DNA of 27,215 nucleotides from an uncultured Collinsella sp. (GTDB lineage Bacteria; Actinomycetota; Coriobacteriia; Coriobacteriales; Coriobacteriaceae), in contig UQLB01000027.1 in NCBI GenBank assembly GCA_900541725.1, forward strand, positions 1 through 27,215. Direction: 5' to 3'. Positions 1-8,481 of this stretch are shown piece after piece. A model generated the notes under the pieces. It had not been told where the DNA came from. It did not search any database and saw only the letters and a list, made by a program, of their open reading frames with translations. The position numbers and the translations under genes were made by a program. Numbering within the stretch: position 1 is the first letter of the stretch; each line of letters opens with the position of its first letter.

Positions 1-48
1 GAGCCAGTCCCCTGGCTTGCCCGCTTTCAATCATGTAAATCGCCGTAT

Positions 49-267
49 CTACTCTGCAGACGAAGATCCACCATCAACGATTGCCTGCTCGGACTCAGGA
101 ATCCCATCGGCACCCGTACTCTGTTCTTGCTCCACCTCTTCGCTGATTGCGGAGGCGGGGGTCGAGCCCTTTGCACCCACGATGTAGGCAGCCCCAAATC
201 CTAACGCAATGGCAATCAAGGTCAAAATCACGTAGACAGGCCAATGGCGCTTAATATACGAAAACAC
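49..267 (-). CDS. Small single-pass membrane protein, unknown function
   Basis: A 72-residue protein read from a GTG start, chosen because an AAGGAG Shine-Dalgarno lies 6-7 bases upstream. Residues 1-9 are basic and aromatic, residues 10-31 form one hydrophobic helix (VYVILTLIAIALGFGAAYIV), and the remaining ~40 residues are acidic and Ser/Gly-rich with no cysteine. The positive-inside rule predicts a cytoplasmic N terminus and an external acidic tail. It begins 21 bases after the stop of the large M28-like gene on the same strand, so the two are probably co-transcribed. I do not recognise a family. The helix could be an uncleaved signal anchor. That the ORF is real rests on its ribosome binding site, operon position and coherent topology. 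Confidence 0.6.
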   Translation of the reverse strand: MFSYIKRHWPVYVILTLIAIALGFGAAYIVGAKGSTPASAISEEVEQEQSTGADGIPESEQAIVDGGSSSAE

Positions 268-288
268 GTTGACTCCTTAGAGCTCCGT

Positions 289-3200
289 CTACGAACGGCG
301 GATAACCTCGGTCACGACCTCGGATACCGTGGCAATGTTCGTCGGGTTGACATTGTGGGGCAGGTCGTCCTCGGTACGAGCGCAAGCCAGACGCGTGCCG
401 TCCACGCCGGCGATGGTGAGGGCTCGGCGGCTCGCCTCGAGCGCGGCATAGGCATCGGTCTTGGCATAGGGCATCTCGAGCGCGCCACAATCGACATGGA
501 ACGACTTGCACACCTTGCTGACCAGGTTCATGATGCGGCGATCGCCCTTGAGCAGCTGCTGTTCGCCCTCGACCGTCACCACCGAAAGCCTACCGGCGCC
601 GACGGATTCAAGATTGATGAAGAATACGCCGCGGAGCTTATCGCGATGCGAAGCCAAGAAGGCCTTCATGCCGGCGCCATCACAATCCGAGGCGCCCGTT
701 GCCACAAACCAGATATCGTGACCGAGCAGCTCATCATCGCCCATAGAGGCGACAGCCGAGAGCATATCTTCGGAAGAAGCGCCATCGGAAGACGTAGCGC
801 CGCCCTTCCAGCCATCGTTATCGTCCTCGAAGTTATCCCACGAACCGATACCGCGACCGGACTTCTTGGCATCGTAATCGTCTTCGACGCCCAGCCAATC
901 ACTCATGCTGTCCTGCTCGTTTTTCCTTTTACGACCGAACAGGCCACCCAGGCCGCGTTTGCGAGACTTGGGTGCCGCCGGGGCGGGAGCCGAAATGGTC
1001 TCGATCGGCTGCGCGCCCGACGCAACGGGCATAGAAGGCGCAACGGGTGCCGATGTGGGTTCGGGACCCTGGGCAGTAGCAAAGGGGTCGTTGACCTGGG
1101 CAGAGGGATCGGGAAGGTCGAACAGCGACGTGCGAGACGCAACGTTTGCCTGCTTCATAGACGGCAGCGACGGATCGGGGACCGAAGCCAGCGGAGACGA
1201 GGAAGGTGCAGGCGACGGTGCCGACGCCGGATCGGGAACATTCATCTGCGGACGCGGCGATGCCTGGGAGGAAATCTGGGCCATAAGGGAATCGACCGTT
1301 TCGTCCTGGGTGGGAGCGACATTGGCAACCGTGGCACCGGAACCACTCGGGGTCGGCATGGTGAAAATCTGCGTGGAGTAAGGCCTCGACTCATCCGTCT
1401 CGGGAGTCTCGGAAACCGCAGGCACTTCCTCCTGCTCGACCTCGGTCGAATCACCTTGATCGGCTGCCGCGTATTGCTCTTCGTCAGAGTTGGCCTCGAC
1501 GGACTCGTCCTCGGCGGCATCTTGGATTTCGGCAGCATCAATGGGCTCGTCATCGTCTGCCGCGTCGCCCTGCTCATCGGAAATAGGAAGGGGCTCGGCA
1601 ATTGCGGTGCCTTGCTTTTCAAACGTTATCGTGGAATCGAACTGCGCGGCATCAAACGACATGGTGCTATCGACGTGCTGCTGAGCCTCGAAAGACGTTG
1701 TTGCCTCAACAACATCCGCTGACGTCGGTTGCTGGGACTCAAAGGACGTCGTAGCTTCGGCAGCGTCGACGGGCCCGGACTGCATAGCCTCGTTCTGCTC
1801 GAACTCTTGCGCCGCGCGCTCACGTGCCGCCTCGGCTGCCTGCTGCTGAGCGATAGCCTCCTGCTCGGCAGCCTCGCGTGCGGCAGCGCGCTTCTCCTCG
1901 AAATCGTCGACAAATTTCCTGCCCTTTGCAAGCGCACCCTTAAAGAAGCTGGAAGCGCTGGCGCCAATCGAAGAGAACGCGGATGCAATATCGGCATGGG
2001 GCGTTGCCGCGGGAATCTCGGCAGAGAAATCAGTATCGCTCTCGTAAGACACGCGCCTCGGCTGTTCAACGTAATCGTCGTCAGACTCGTCCGCAACGTC
2101 TTGCGCCGGCGCGGCGGGAGCCAAAATGTCCAGTCCTGCCGCGGGATCGATCGCGGACACCGCCTCGGGCTCGGCAACGGCAGCGGTAACCGCGGCAGAC
2201 TCATCATCCGCAGTGACAACGGGCGCAGGCTCGGGCTCAAACGTCGGCTCCTCGCCCTCCTCGTAATCGAGCGTGCAGGACTCGGGAAGCATTCCGAGTG
2301 CACGGATGGCATCCGAACCAAAGCGAATGTTGCCGGCGGCGTTGCGATAGAGCTTGGGCTCGGGCTCGGCCGCGGCAGGCTCCTCCGCCGGCTCAGCAGC
2401 GGGAACCTCGTCATTGAACTCTTCGGCCTGGACAGCCTGATTCTGATCCTCGGGCACGATGGCGCCAATCAGCGTCTCGTCGGCAGACGCACCCTCAAAG
2501 CCCTCAATCTGCTCGTCAAAAGCCTCGCCCTGTTCGGGCTCGGTTTGAGCGTCGGGAGCAATCGGCTGACCGAACTCGTCCTCGGCGTAGGTAGGCTCTT
2601 CGTACTCGATGGTGTTGCCGTAGTCGTTTTGCTGCTGGGCCGCGGCATACTCCGCCGCCGCGCGCGCCATTTCCTCGGCACGACGTTTCTGCTCCCCAAA
2701 ATAGGTATCGAACGGAACATCGTCGGGAAACTCGTTCTCGCCCTGGAAGGGAGCAACGTTGTCCATAACGCCGAGCATAGCGGCGACAGAAGACTTGTTG
2801 CACACCGCGCCGGACGTATAGGGAAGAACGTGGCGGTTAGAGATGATGTTTGCCGCGTTGGCAAGTGCAACGAGGGAAGCGAGGATCGCGACAATCCACA
2901 GCAGAACCTTGAGCGCGCCGGGGAGCGGCAGGATACGCAGGATGGCAACGGCAGCAGGGGCAATCGTGGCAACGGGCAACAGCTTGGCGATGAGCGCACG
3001 ATACGAAGCATAGGGCTCGCGGGCGAGCAGCTCAGCACGGGGAGAGTCGTAGTGTGCGACAACGACCACCGGGCGGTTGCGCGGAGACGCGAGCGGGCCC
3101 GAGGCCTTGTGGTAGGCGATGACATTTTGGCTCACGCCCGTCTTACCCAGGCGCGAAACCACGGGGTGGCCCGTGCGCTCGAGCACGTAAAGAACGGCGC

Positions 3201-3465
3201 CGACAATGGCCAGCAAGGTGCCGACCAAGCCGATACCGCCGCCGATGCCCATCAGCAGGGCGCCGGCAAACGCAAGAATACCGGTAACGGCAAATGCCAA
3301 TCTACTGGGCGCCGGGGCATTGAACTCCTGAACCTCGGGGTCAAAGCCGTGGTTGCGGAAGATCTGAGCGATATCCTCGGCAGCCAAGCGCTCTTCTTCG
3401 CTGCATGCCGGCGTAATGCCGGTGTTCTGCAGCAGGTGGTTAATATAGTTCTGGGTGTTCGCCAT
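289..3465 (-). CDS. Membrane-embedded M28-like peptidase homologue, probably catalytically degenerate, with a huge low-complexity insert
   Basis: A 1058-residue protein. The ATG at 3463-3465 (MANTQNYINH) is chosen over a start 50 codons upstream because a GTGGAG element precedes it and the upstream extension looks non-coding. Order of parts: N-terminal lid (1-50); two membrane helices (about 54-95); a core strand ending AHYD at 138-140, matching the M28 zinc motif HxD; a second helix pair (about 156-207); GAVCNKSSVAAM (219-230), where M28 enzymes have GAxDNASGVA; an acidic Pro/Ala/Glu/Gln-rich region (about 240-910) with a coiled-coil-like stretch near 515-557; and a C-terminal core (911-1058). 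By hand alignment the bridging Asp is Cys222, the Glu-Glu pair is Ser926-Asp927, the later Asp is Glu953, and the last His is Arg1030. The fold assignment is fairly secure; loss of activity is inference. The insert could be cytoplasmic scaffold. The 198-bp gap upstream, shared with a divergent regulator, showed no convincing promoter. Confidence 0.75.
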   Translation of the reverse strand: MANTQNYINHLLQNTGITPACSEEERLAAEDIAQIFRNHGFDPEVQEFNAPAPSRLAFAVTGILAFAGALLMGIGGGIGLVGTLLAIVGAVLYVLERTGHPVVSRLGKTGVSQNVIAYHKASGPLASPRNRPVVVVAHYDSPRAELLAREPYASYRALIAKLLPVATIAPAAVAILRILPLPGALKVLLWIVAILASLVALANAANIISNRHVLPYTSGAVCNKSSVAAMLGVMDNVAPFQGENEFPDDVPFDTYFGEQKRRAEEMARAAAEYAAAQQQNDYGNTIEYEEPTYAEDEFGQPIAPDAQTEPEQGEAFDEQIEGFEGASADETLIGAIVPEDQNQAVQAEEFNDEVPAAEPAEEPAAAEPEPKLYRNAAGNIRFGSDAIRALGMLPESCTLDYEEGEEPTFEPEPAPVVTADDESAAVTAAVAEPEAVSAIDPAAGLDILAPAAPAQDVADESDDDYVEQPRRVSYESDTDFSAEIPAATPHADIASAFSSIGASASSFFKGALAKGRKFVDDFEEKRAAAREAAEQEAIAQQQAAEAARERAAQEFEQNEAMQSGPVDAAEATTSFESQQPTSADVVEATTSFEAQQHVDSTMSFDAAQFDSTITFEKQGTAIAEPLPISDEQGDAADDDEPIDAAEIQDAAEDESVEANSDEEQYAAADQGDSTEVEQEEVPAVSETPETDESRPYSTQIFTMPTPSGSGATVANVAPTQDETVDSLMAQISSQASPRPQMNVPDPASAPSPAPSSSPLASVPDPSLPSMKQANVASRTSLFDLPDPSAQVNDPFATAQGPEPTSAPVAPSMPVASGAQPIETISAPAPAAPKSRKRGLGGLFGRKRKNEQDSMSDWLGVEDDYDAKKSGRGIGSWDNFEDDNDGWKGGATSSDGASSEDMLSAVASMGDDELLGHDIWFVATGASDCDGAGMKAFLASHRDKLRGVFFINLESVGAGRLSVVTVEGEQQLLKGDRRIMNLVSKVCKSFHVDCGALEMPYAKTDAYAALEASRRALTIAGVDGTRLACARTEDDLPHNVNPTNIATVSEVVTEVIRRS

Positions 3466-3663
3466 GTGCGCTCCACATCCATAATCCGACAAATAGGCCC
3501 AATGCATGCACATTAGAACCGTATATAGTCGAAAGTATACCCCGAGCGAGCGCAAACGACCGAATTCGGGCCATCTTAACGCCTCGAGCGGACAAGGATA
3601 TAGCCTAATCTCCATATCGGACTAAAATCATGGCAGCAAACCACCTTCTCATGCGAGGACTCT

Positions 3664-4686
3664 ATGACGGCAAGCGACGCGACCGCGACAATTAAAAAGG
3701 GGAATTCGGAGCCCGGTTTCGATAAAACGGCTCAGCGCATCCTCAATCTTTTCTTTGTGCTCAACAGCTCCCCCGAACCGCTGACGACCGAGCAGATCGT
3801 CTTGGATTCTGACCTGGGATATGGCTCGGGCAATATCGACTCGGATAAGCGCAAGTTTCGGCGCGATCGTGACAAACTGCTCGAGCGTGGCATCTTAATC
3901 AAGGAGGTTCGCCCCGCCGGTGCGCAGGAGACCGAGGAAAGCTCGTGGACAATCGACCGCGAGCACACGTTTGCTGCAGGCGGCCTCATCACCGCAGACG
4001 ACGCCGATATCCTACTCAACGCCATCGACCAGACGCTAGCGGCCGGCTCTTCCACCTTTGCCGCGCCGCTTGCCGATATTCGCTCCAAAATTGCCTACCT
4101 CACCGGCAGGACGACGGTGGACGAAGTACCGATCCGCCGCTCTCCCACCGTCGATGCGGTATGGAGCGCCTTTGCCGAGCGATGCGCGCTGCGATTTTTA
4201 TATCAGAACGGACGCGGCGAGCAGAAAGAACGTACCGTCTGTGTCTACGGCATGTTCGAACGCGAGGGCGTGGCGTACTTCTGCGGCCTCGACAATGTCA
4301 CCGACGACATCAGGACATTCCGCTGCGACCGTATCGTTCGCGCATGGCGTCCTTCGAAGGCCTACGCCATCCCTGCGGACTTCAATCTCAACGACTATCT
4401 GTTCTTTGAATTCGATTTTGCCGACCGACCGCCCGTTGCAGCCACGTTCTCGTTCGCCCCTCAGACGCAGATCGATATGATCAACGGCCTCACGCGCGGG
4501 CGAGGTGAACTCGCACACACCGATGCGGGATGGACCTGGACCGTTGACGTGCATGACCTTGAAGCCGCCGCCTCATTTTGCATGGCCCACGCCATGGACG
4601 GCATGAGGCCTGTGGCCCCCGAATCGCTCAAGCAGGCGTGGAACCACCTCATTGAAAGGACGGTGCACGAGCATGCCCGTGCGTAA
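3664..4686 (+). CDS. WYL-domain transcriptional regulator (PafB/PafC-like, first of a pair)
   Basis: A 340-residue protein with an N-terminal winged helix (about residues 18-100; DKTAQRILNLFFVLNSS, then a recognition region rich in Asp/Lys/Arg), a central WYL domain (about 155-232; VCVYGMFEREGVAYFCGLDN followed by RTFRCDRIV) and a C-terminal WCX-like extension. WYL domains bind ligands, in known cases single-stranded DNA or nucleotides, and drive an attached DNA-binding domain. The ATG has GAGG seven bases upstream. It overlaps the next WYL gene, so the two products are probably made together and may form a heterodimer, as PafB and PafC do in mycobacteria, where they switch on DNA-damage genes. 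The adjacent DinG helicase fits that theme, but no target site was identified. The pafA/proteasome genes that accompany PafBC in mycobacteria are absent from this window. Confidence 0.85.
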   Translation: MTASDATATIKKGNSEPGFDKTAQRILNLFFVLNSSPEPLTTEQIVLDSDLGYGSGNIDSDKRKFRRDRDKLLERGILIKEVRPAGAQETEESSWTIDREHTFAAGGLITADDADILLNAIDQTLAAGSSTFAAPLADIRSKIAYLTGRTTVDEVPIRRSPTVDAVWSAFAERCALRFLYQNGRGEQKERTVCVYGMFEREGVAYFCGLDNVTDDIRTFRCDRIVRAWRPSKAYAIPADFNLNDYLFFEFDFADRPPVAATFSFAPQTQIDMINGLTRGRGELAHTDAGWTWTVDVHDLEAAASFCMAHAMDGMRPVAPESLKQAWNHLIERTVHEHARA

Positions 4687-5590
4687 ACTCACCAGCGAGC
4701 AGAGACTCTCGCGCGCCATCGACATCATGGAGGCTCTCTACGCCGCCGGCGAGAGCGGCATGACACGAACCGAGATTTGCAGCCGCTTTGACATCACGGG
4801 GGCGTCGCTCGTCGAGATTCTCGAGATCGTCTCGACGCTCGCGGACCGAGAATCGGGCGCGCGCATCATCTGCGAATGCCACGGCGAGCGTGTGGTCCTC
4901 ACCGGTGACGCCGGGCGTGTGCTACCGTTGCGTTTGAGTGCCGCCGAGGGCGCTGTGCTCAACCACGAACTTGAATCGTTGGGGATCGAGCCACAGACGG
5001 CAGCCCGGATTCGGCATGCTCTTCTACCCGAAGAGCTCGGCTATAACCAGCGCGTCTTTGACACCGTCAACCACGGGTCGCACTGGCAGCAGCTGAGCTG
5101 CGCCATTCAGGACGGCGTTCGCTGCCGCATCTCGTATCGCTCGATGGACGATGCACGGCCACGCGAGCGTCTGGTCGACCCCTTGCGCATTACGGCAAAC
5201 GGCGACCAAACATACTTGATTGCCTGGGACATCGCAGTCGATGAGCAGCGCACCTATCGCATGGATAAAATCGAGGGACTCACCTTGACGGAAGACTCCG
5301 TCGTGTCTCACGCACCGGACGTCGCATCCCTCCACGATTCCCTTGCCCGGACGCAGCGTAGCGCAAAGCTCTTGATGCCATTCGATATGGCGGAACATCT
5401 GGACTGGGCCGGCATCACCCTAATCGAGCGCAGCGGGGCAGACATGGCAATGGTAACCGTGCATTACGGCTCCGAGCGTTGGCTACTGAGCCAGGTAATC
5501 GCAGCGGGCGGAGCCATCCGCATCTTGGATGACCCCGCCCTGTCAAAGCGTCTGTGCGATATGGCAAAAACCCTCGTTTGTCCGCTTTAG
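4673..5590 (+). CDS. WYL-domain transcriptional regulator (second of a pair)
   Basis: A 305-residue protein from ATG 4673 (MPVRKLTSEQ), with AAAGGA 12 bases upstream. A TTG seven codons earlier is a less likely start. It overlaps the preceding WYL gene by 14 bases, suggesting translational coupling. N-terminal helix-turn-helix, residues about 9-75 (SRAIDIMEALYAAGESGMTR, then EICSRFDITGASLVEILEIV); WYL domain about 130-215 (RCRISYRSMDD, QTYLIAWDIAVDEQRTYRMDKI); C-terminal WCX-like domain to the end. It shares architecture with its neighbour but not close sequence, as expected of old paralogues forming a heterodimer. Its TAG overlaps the TAA of the convergent helicase gene, and no terminator separates them. 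Confidence 0.85.
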   Translation: MPVRKLTSEQRLSRAIDIMEALYAAGESGMTRTEICSRFDITGASLVEILEIVSTLADRESGARIICECHGERVVLTGDAGRVLPLRLSAAEGAVLNHELESLGIEPQTAARIRHALLPEELGYNQRVFDTVNHGSHWQQLSCAIQDGVRCRISYRSMDDARPRERLVDPLRITANGDQTYLIAWDIAVDEQRTYRMDKIEGLTLTEDSVVSHAPDVASLHDSLARTQRSAKLLMPFDMAEHLDWAGITLIERSGADMAMVTVHYGSERWLLSQVIAAGGAIRILDDPALSKRLCDMAKTLVCPL

Positions 5591-8481
5591 CGCCGCCGCT
5601 CGTGGCGTGCACGCCACAGTTGCAGATAGTGCCCGATCTGCGCCGATTCGATGCGCTGGTAGGAGCTCGTGGGCAGCGACGTTAAGAACTTCTTTCCGTA
5701 GCCCTTCGTCACCAGGCGCGGGTCGGCCAGAATCAGCACGCCGCAATCGGTCGACGAGCGGATAAGGCGGCCGGCCGCCTGCTTGACCTCGAGCACCGCC
5801 TCGGGCAGCGAATAGCGCGCCCAAGCGCGGTCTTCGCGCAAGTTGCGCTCGCACGAGAGCGGGTCCGTGGGGCTCGAGAACGGCAGCTTGGGAATGATGA
5901 CGCAGCGCAGCGTCTCGCCGCTGGCGTCGAATCCCTCCCAGAAGGCCTTAAGCGCAAAAAGCGACGAGGTCGGCTCGTTGATAAACCGGTCGCGCAGGCG
6001 ACGAGGAGATGAGTTGCGCTGCTGGCAGTTGAGTTCCAGACCCGCACGGGCCATCTTGGGCTCAACGCGGGTGTACAGGTCTTCCATGTCGCGCCGATTG
6101 GTGAACAGCGTGAGCACCGATCCGCCCATGGCAAGATGGGCGTCGACCAGCACGCGCTCGAGCGCCGTAAGATAGCTCTCACGATCGCGCGGATCGGGTA
6201 TATCGCCCGCAACGACTACAGCCATGTTCGAATCAAAGTCGTAGCTCGAGTCCAAGTGCAGCGATGAGGATGTCGAAGCACCGATGCGATCGAGGCCGAC
6301 TGCGTGGTTAAAGTGTTCAAAGCTTTTGGACACCGTCATGGTCGCCGAGGCAAAGATAGCCGTGTGAACCTCGGGCAGCCACTCGGTTGCCAAGGCCTCG
6401 CCAATGTCGATGCGCTCTGCGGTCATTGACTCTCCGCCGGCACGCAACCTGCGATTGACCTGCAGCGAATACACGTAGTGTTCATCGGTGCCGTCGATGA
6501 TGAGTTTGAGGTTCTCGGCCAGCTCGTGCAGGCGGCGCGAGATATCGCCCAAGTCGACAACAACCTCGGGCTTGTCGGCGGCGACGGCTTGCACCAGCGC
6601 GTCGACGCTCTTGTCAGCTTGTTCCAATGCATCGATGGCAGCGTAGGCCGACGGTAAGAAATCATGCCAGTCGTCAGATTCGCGCAGCTCGGGGCCAATC
6701 CATAGATTGGCATTGTCATAACCCCCACGGGCACGGCGGCCGAGCTCGCGAACGCCATCGAACACGTCGGCGATTGCCATGCTCGCGCGCGCAACCGTCG
6801 ACGTCGCCTTGACAGTAAGGCCCAGATAGAGCGTAGAGCCCTCAGAGGTTGCCAAATCACGGGAGACCTGGCTTAGCGCGCCGGTGGTCGAGCCGCCCAG
6901 GCGCTCAAACAGAACGCGTGATTCGTCCGCCGACACCACGCGCGCCCACTGACGGCGCGCCTCGCGCTCGATGGAATGGGCCTCGTCGATTACCCAATGA
7001 CGAATCGGAGGTAAAATCCTGCCCTCGGCCGCAACATTGCGGAACAGCAGTGAATGGTTGGTGACCACCACGTCGGCATGCGCCGCACGACGGCGAGCGC
7101 CGTGGACCAAACATTTATCAGGGAAAAACGGGCAGAGGCGACGAGCACACTCGCGCGAGGCCGTCGTAAAGTCGGGGCGGTTGACACTGCGCCACCGAAT
7201 GCCGAGCGAGTCGAGGTCGCCATCGGCTGATTGACAGACGTACGCCATAATGACCGCGACCGCCGTGAGCGTGTCCGCCGGATCGCGCTTGGTGGTAATC
7301 TCGACCTGGCCGCGGCTCATGCGCTCAAGCTTGCGCAGGCACGGATAGTGGTCATAGCCCTTGAGAGCGCAAAATGACAGGCCACCGTCCAGTTGCTCGG
7401 CAAGTTTTGGCAGCTCATGGTACATGAGCTGGTCGGCAAGATTGTTCGATTTGGTCGCAATACCAACCGTGATGTTGTTACGGCGTGCTGCCTCGGCAAA
7501 AGGCACCAGATAGGCCATCGATTTGCCGACGCCCGTGCCCGCCTCAATTACACGATGAGTGCCCGTGACCAGCGCATCGCGGACCTCGAGCGCCATCGCG
7601 ATCTGCTCATCACGCGGCTCGTAGGTGGGATACATGCGATTGACCAGGCCACCTGGCGCATAGTCTGCCTCAATCTCCTCACGACTCGGCATCTTGAGTA
7701 CCGGCAGTTCGTCGGCGTCCACCCGATCGTCGGCGCGATCGGCCTTGAGAACGTCAGCACGAGCGGCGCTGAGAGAGAAGATAGAACCGGGGTTCTGCCC
7801 CGCCAAGAATGAGAAGATTGGACGATAGGACCAAGGCACGTCCGGATGCATGTCGGCTAGGCGCGCCATGAGGCCCTGGGGCAAGTCGGTGAGTGCCACG
7901 AGCAACACGCGCCATACGCCACACAGGGCGTCGACGTCGGCATTGGCACGGTGTGATACCGAGTCACAGCCAAACAGATCGGCCATAAAAGACAGCTTGT
8001 GCGAAGCCAGGCGCGGAAGCGCGATGCGCGACAGCGCCAGCGAATCGATCCAAATATCGCTCACGTTGACGCCGCCTTTGACCGACTCGATAAACGAGCG
8101 GTCGAACGTGGCGTTATGTGCGATTACCGGGCAACCACCGACAAAATCGGCGAGAGCGGCTACGGCCTCAACGGCCGACGGGGCATCTGCCACATCGGCA
8201 TTTGTAATGCTCGTGAGCTCGGTAATCTCGGCGGGAATCAGCTGCTTGGGATGCACGAAGGTATCGAAGCGGTCGACGATCTCGCGGCCCGAAAGACGGG
8301 CCGCCGAGATCTCGATCAGCTCGTTGTCCTGCACCGAAAGACCTGTGGTCTCGGTATCGAGGACAATCACATCTTCCTCGATAAGGCCGAAGGACTGCGT
8401 TTTGGCGCGTTCGGCAAGCGTGGCATAGGAGTCGATGACAAACTGCGGCGTTCCTGACGAAACCGCGTCCTCGATTAGCAT
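5587..8481 (-). CDS. dinG: DinG-family ATP-dependent helicase with N-terminal DEDDh exonuclease domain
   Basis: A 964-residue fusion. N-terminal DnaQ-like exonuclease: LDTETTG (D42, E44), NATFD (D127) and SHRANAD (H177, D182) supply a complete DEDDh set. Helicase: Walker A EAGTGVGKS (313-321), DEAH (499-502), SATM and, near the C terminus, QAAGRLIR (motif VI). Four cysteines (C381, C445, C450, C457) between Walker A and DEAH fit the iron-sulfur cluster of XPD/DinG helicases. These are 5'-3' helicases that act on structured DNA and R-loops; the exonuclease fusion is the form also found in Bacillus-type DinG. The ATG at 8481 lies inside the last codons of ddl (shared 7 bases, ATGCTAA), so its translation is probably coupled to that gene. 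Full length, no visible defect. Confidence 0.93.
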   Translation of the reverse strand: MLIEDAVSSGTPQFVIDSYATLAERAKTQSFGLIEEDVIVLDTETTGLSVQDNELIEISAARLSGREIVDRFDTFVHPKQLIPAEITELTSITNADVADAPSAVEAVAALADFVGGCPVIAHNATFDRSFIESVKGGVNVSDIWIDSLALSRIALPRLASHKLSFMADLFGCDSVSHRANADVDALCGVWRVLLVALTDLPQGLMARLADMHPDVPWSYRPIFSFLAGQNPGSIFSLSAARADVLKADRADDRVDADELPVLKMPSREEIEADYAPGGLVNRMYPTYEPRDEQIAMALEVRDALVTGTHRVIEAGTGVGKSMAYLVPFAEAARRNNITVGIATKSNNLADQLMYHELPKLAEQLDGGLSFCALKGYDHYPCLRKLERMSRGQVEITTKRDPADTLTAVAVIMAYVCQSADGDLDSLGIRWRSVNRPDFTTASRECARRLCPFFPDKCLVHGARRRAAHADVVVTNHSLLFRNVAAEGRILPPIRHWVIDEAHSIEREARRQWARVVSADESRVLFERLGGSTTGALSQVSRDLATSEGSTLYLGLTVKATSTVARASMAIADVFDGVRELGRRARGGYDNANLWIGPELRESDDWHDFLPSAYAAIDALEQADKSVDALVQAVAADKPEVVVDLGDISRRLHELAENLKLIIDGTDEHYVYSLQVNRRLRAGGESMTAERIDIGEALATEWLPEVHTAIFASATMTVSKSFEHFNHAVGLDRIGASTSSSLHLDSSYDFDSNMAVVVAGDIPDPRDRESYLTALERVLVDAHLAMGGSVLTLFTNRRDMEDLYTRVEPKMARAGLELNCQQRNSSPRRLRDRFINEPTSSLFALKAFWEGFDASGETLRCVIIPKLPFSSPTDPLSCERNLREDRAWARYSLPEAVLEVKQAAGRLIRSSTDCGVLILADPRLVTKGYGKKFLTSLPTSSYQRIESAQIGHYLQLWRARHERRR

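Noticed and set aside
2..17. AGCCAG-TCCC-CTGGCT hairpin at the left edge
   Set aside because: Only a 6-bp stem, and the minus-strand continuation lies outside the window, so a terminator cannot be judged.
244..1722. 492-residue open frame on the plus strand
   Set aside because: Lies opposite the M28-like gene; Arg/Gly-rich composition typical of antisense frames in GC-rich DNA, and no recognisable domain.
1729..3516. 595-residue open frame on the plus strand
   Set aside because: Another antisense shadow of the M28-like gene, with no domain and no ribosome binding site.
3522..3539. TATATA and TATACT -10-like elements upstream of the M28-like gene (minus strand)
   Set aside because: Neither has a -35 at 16-18 bp.
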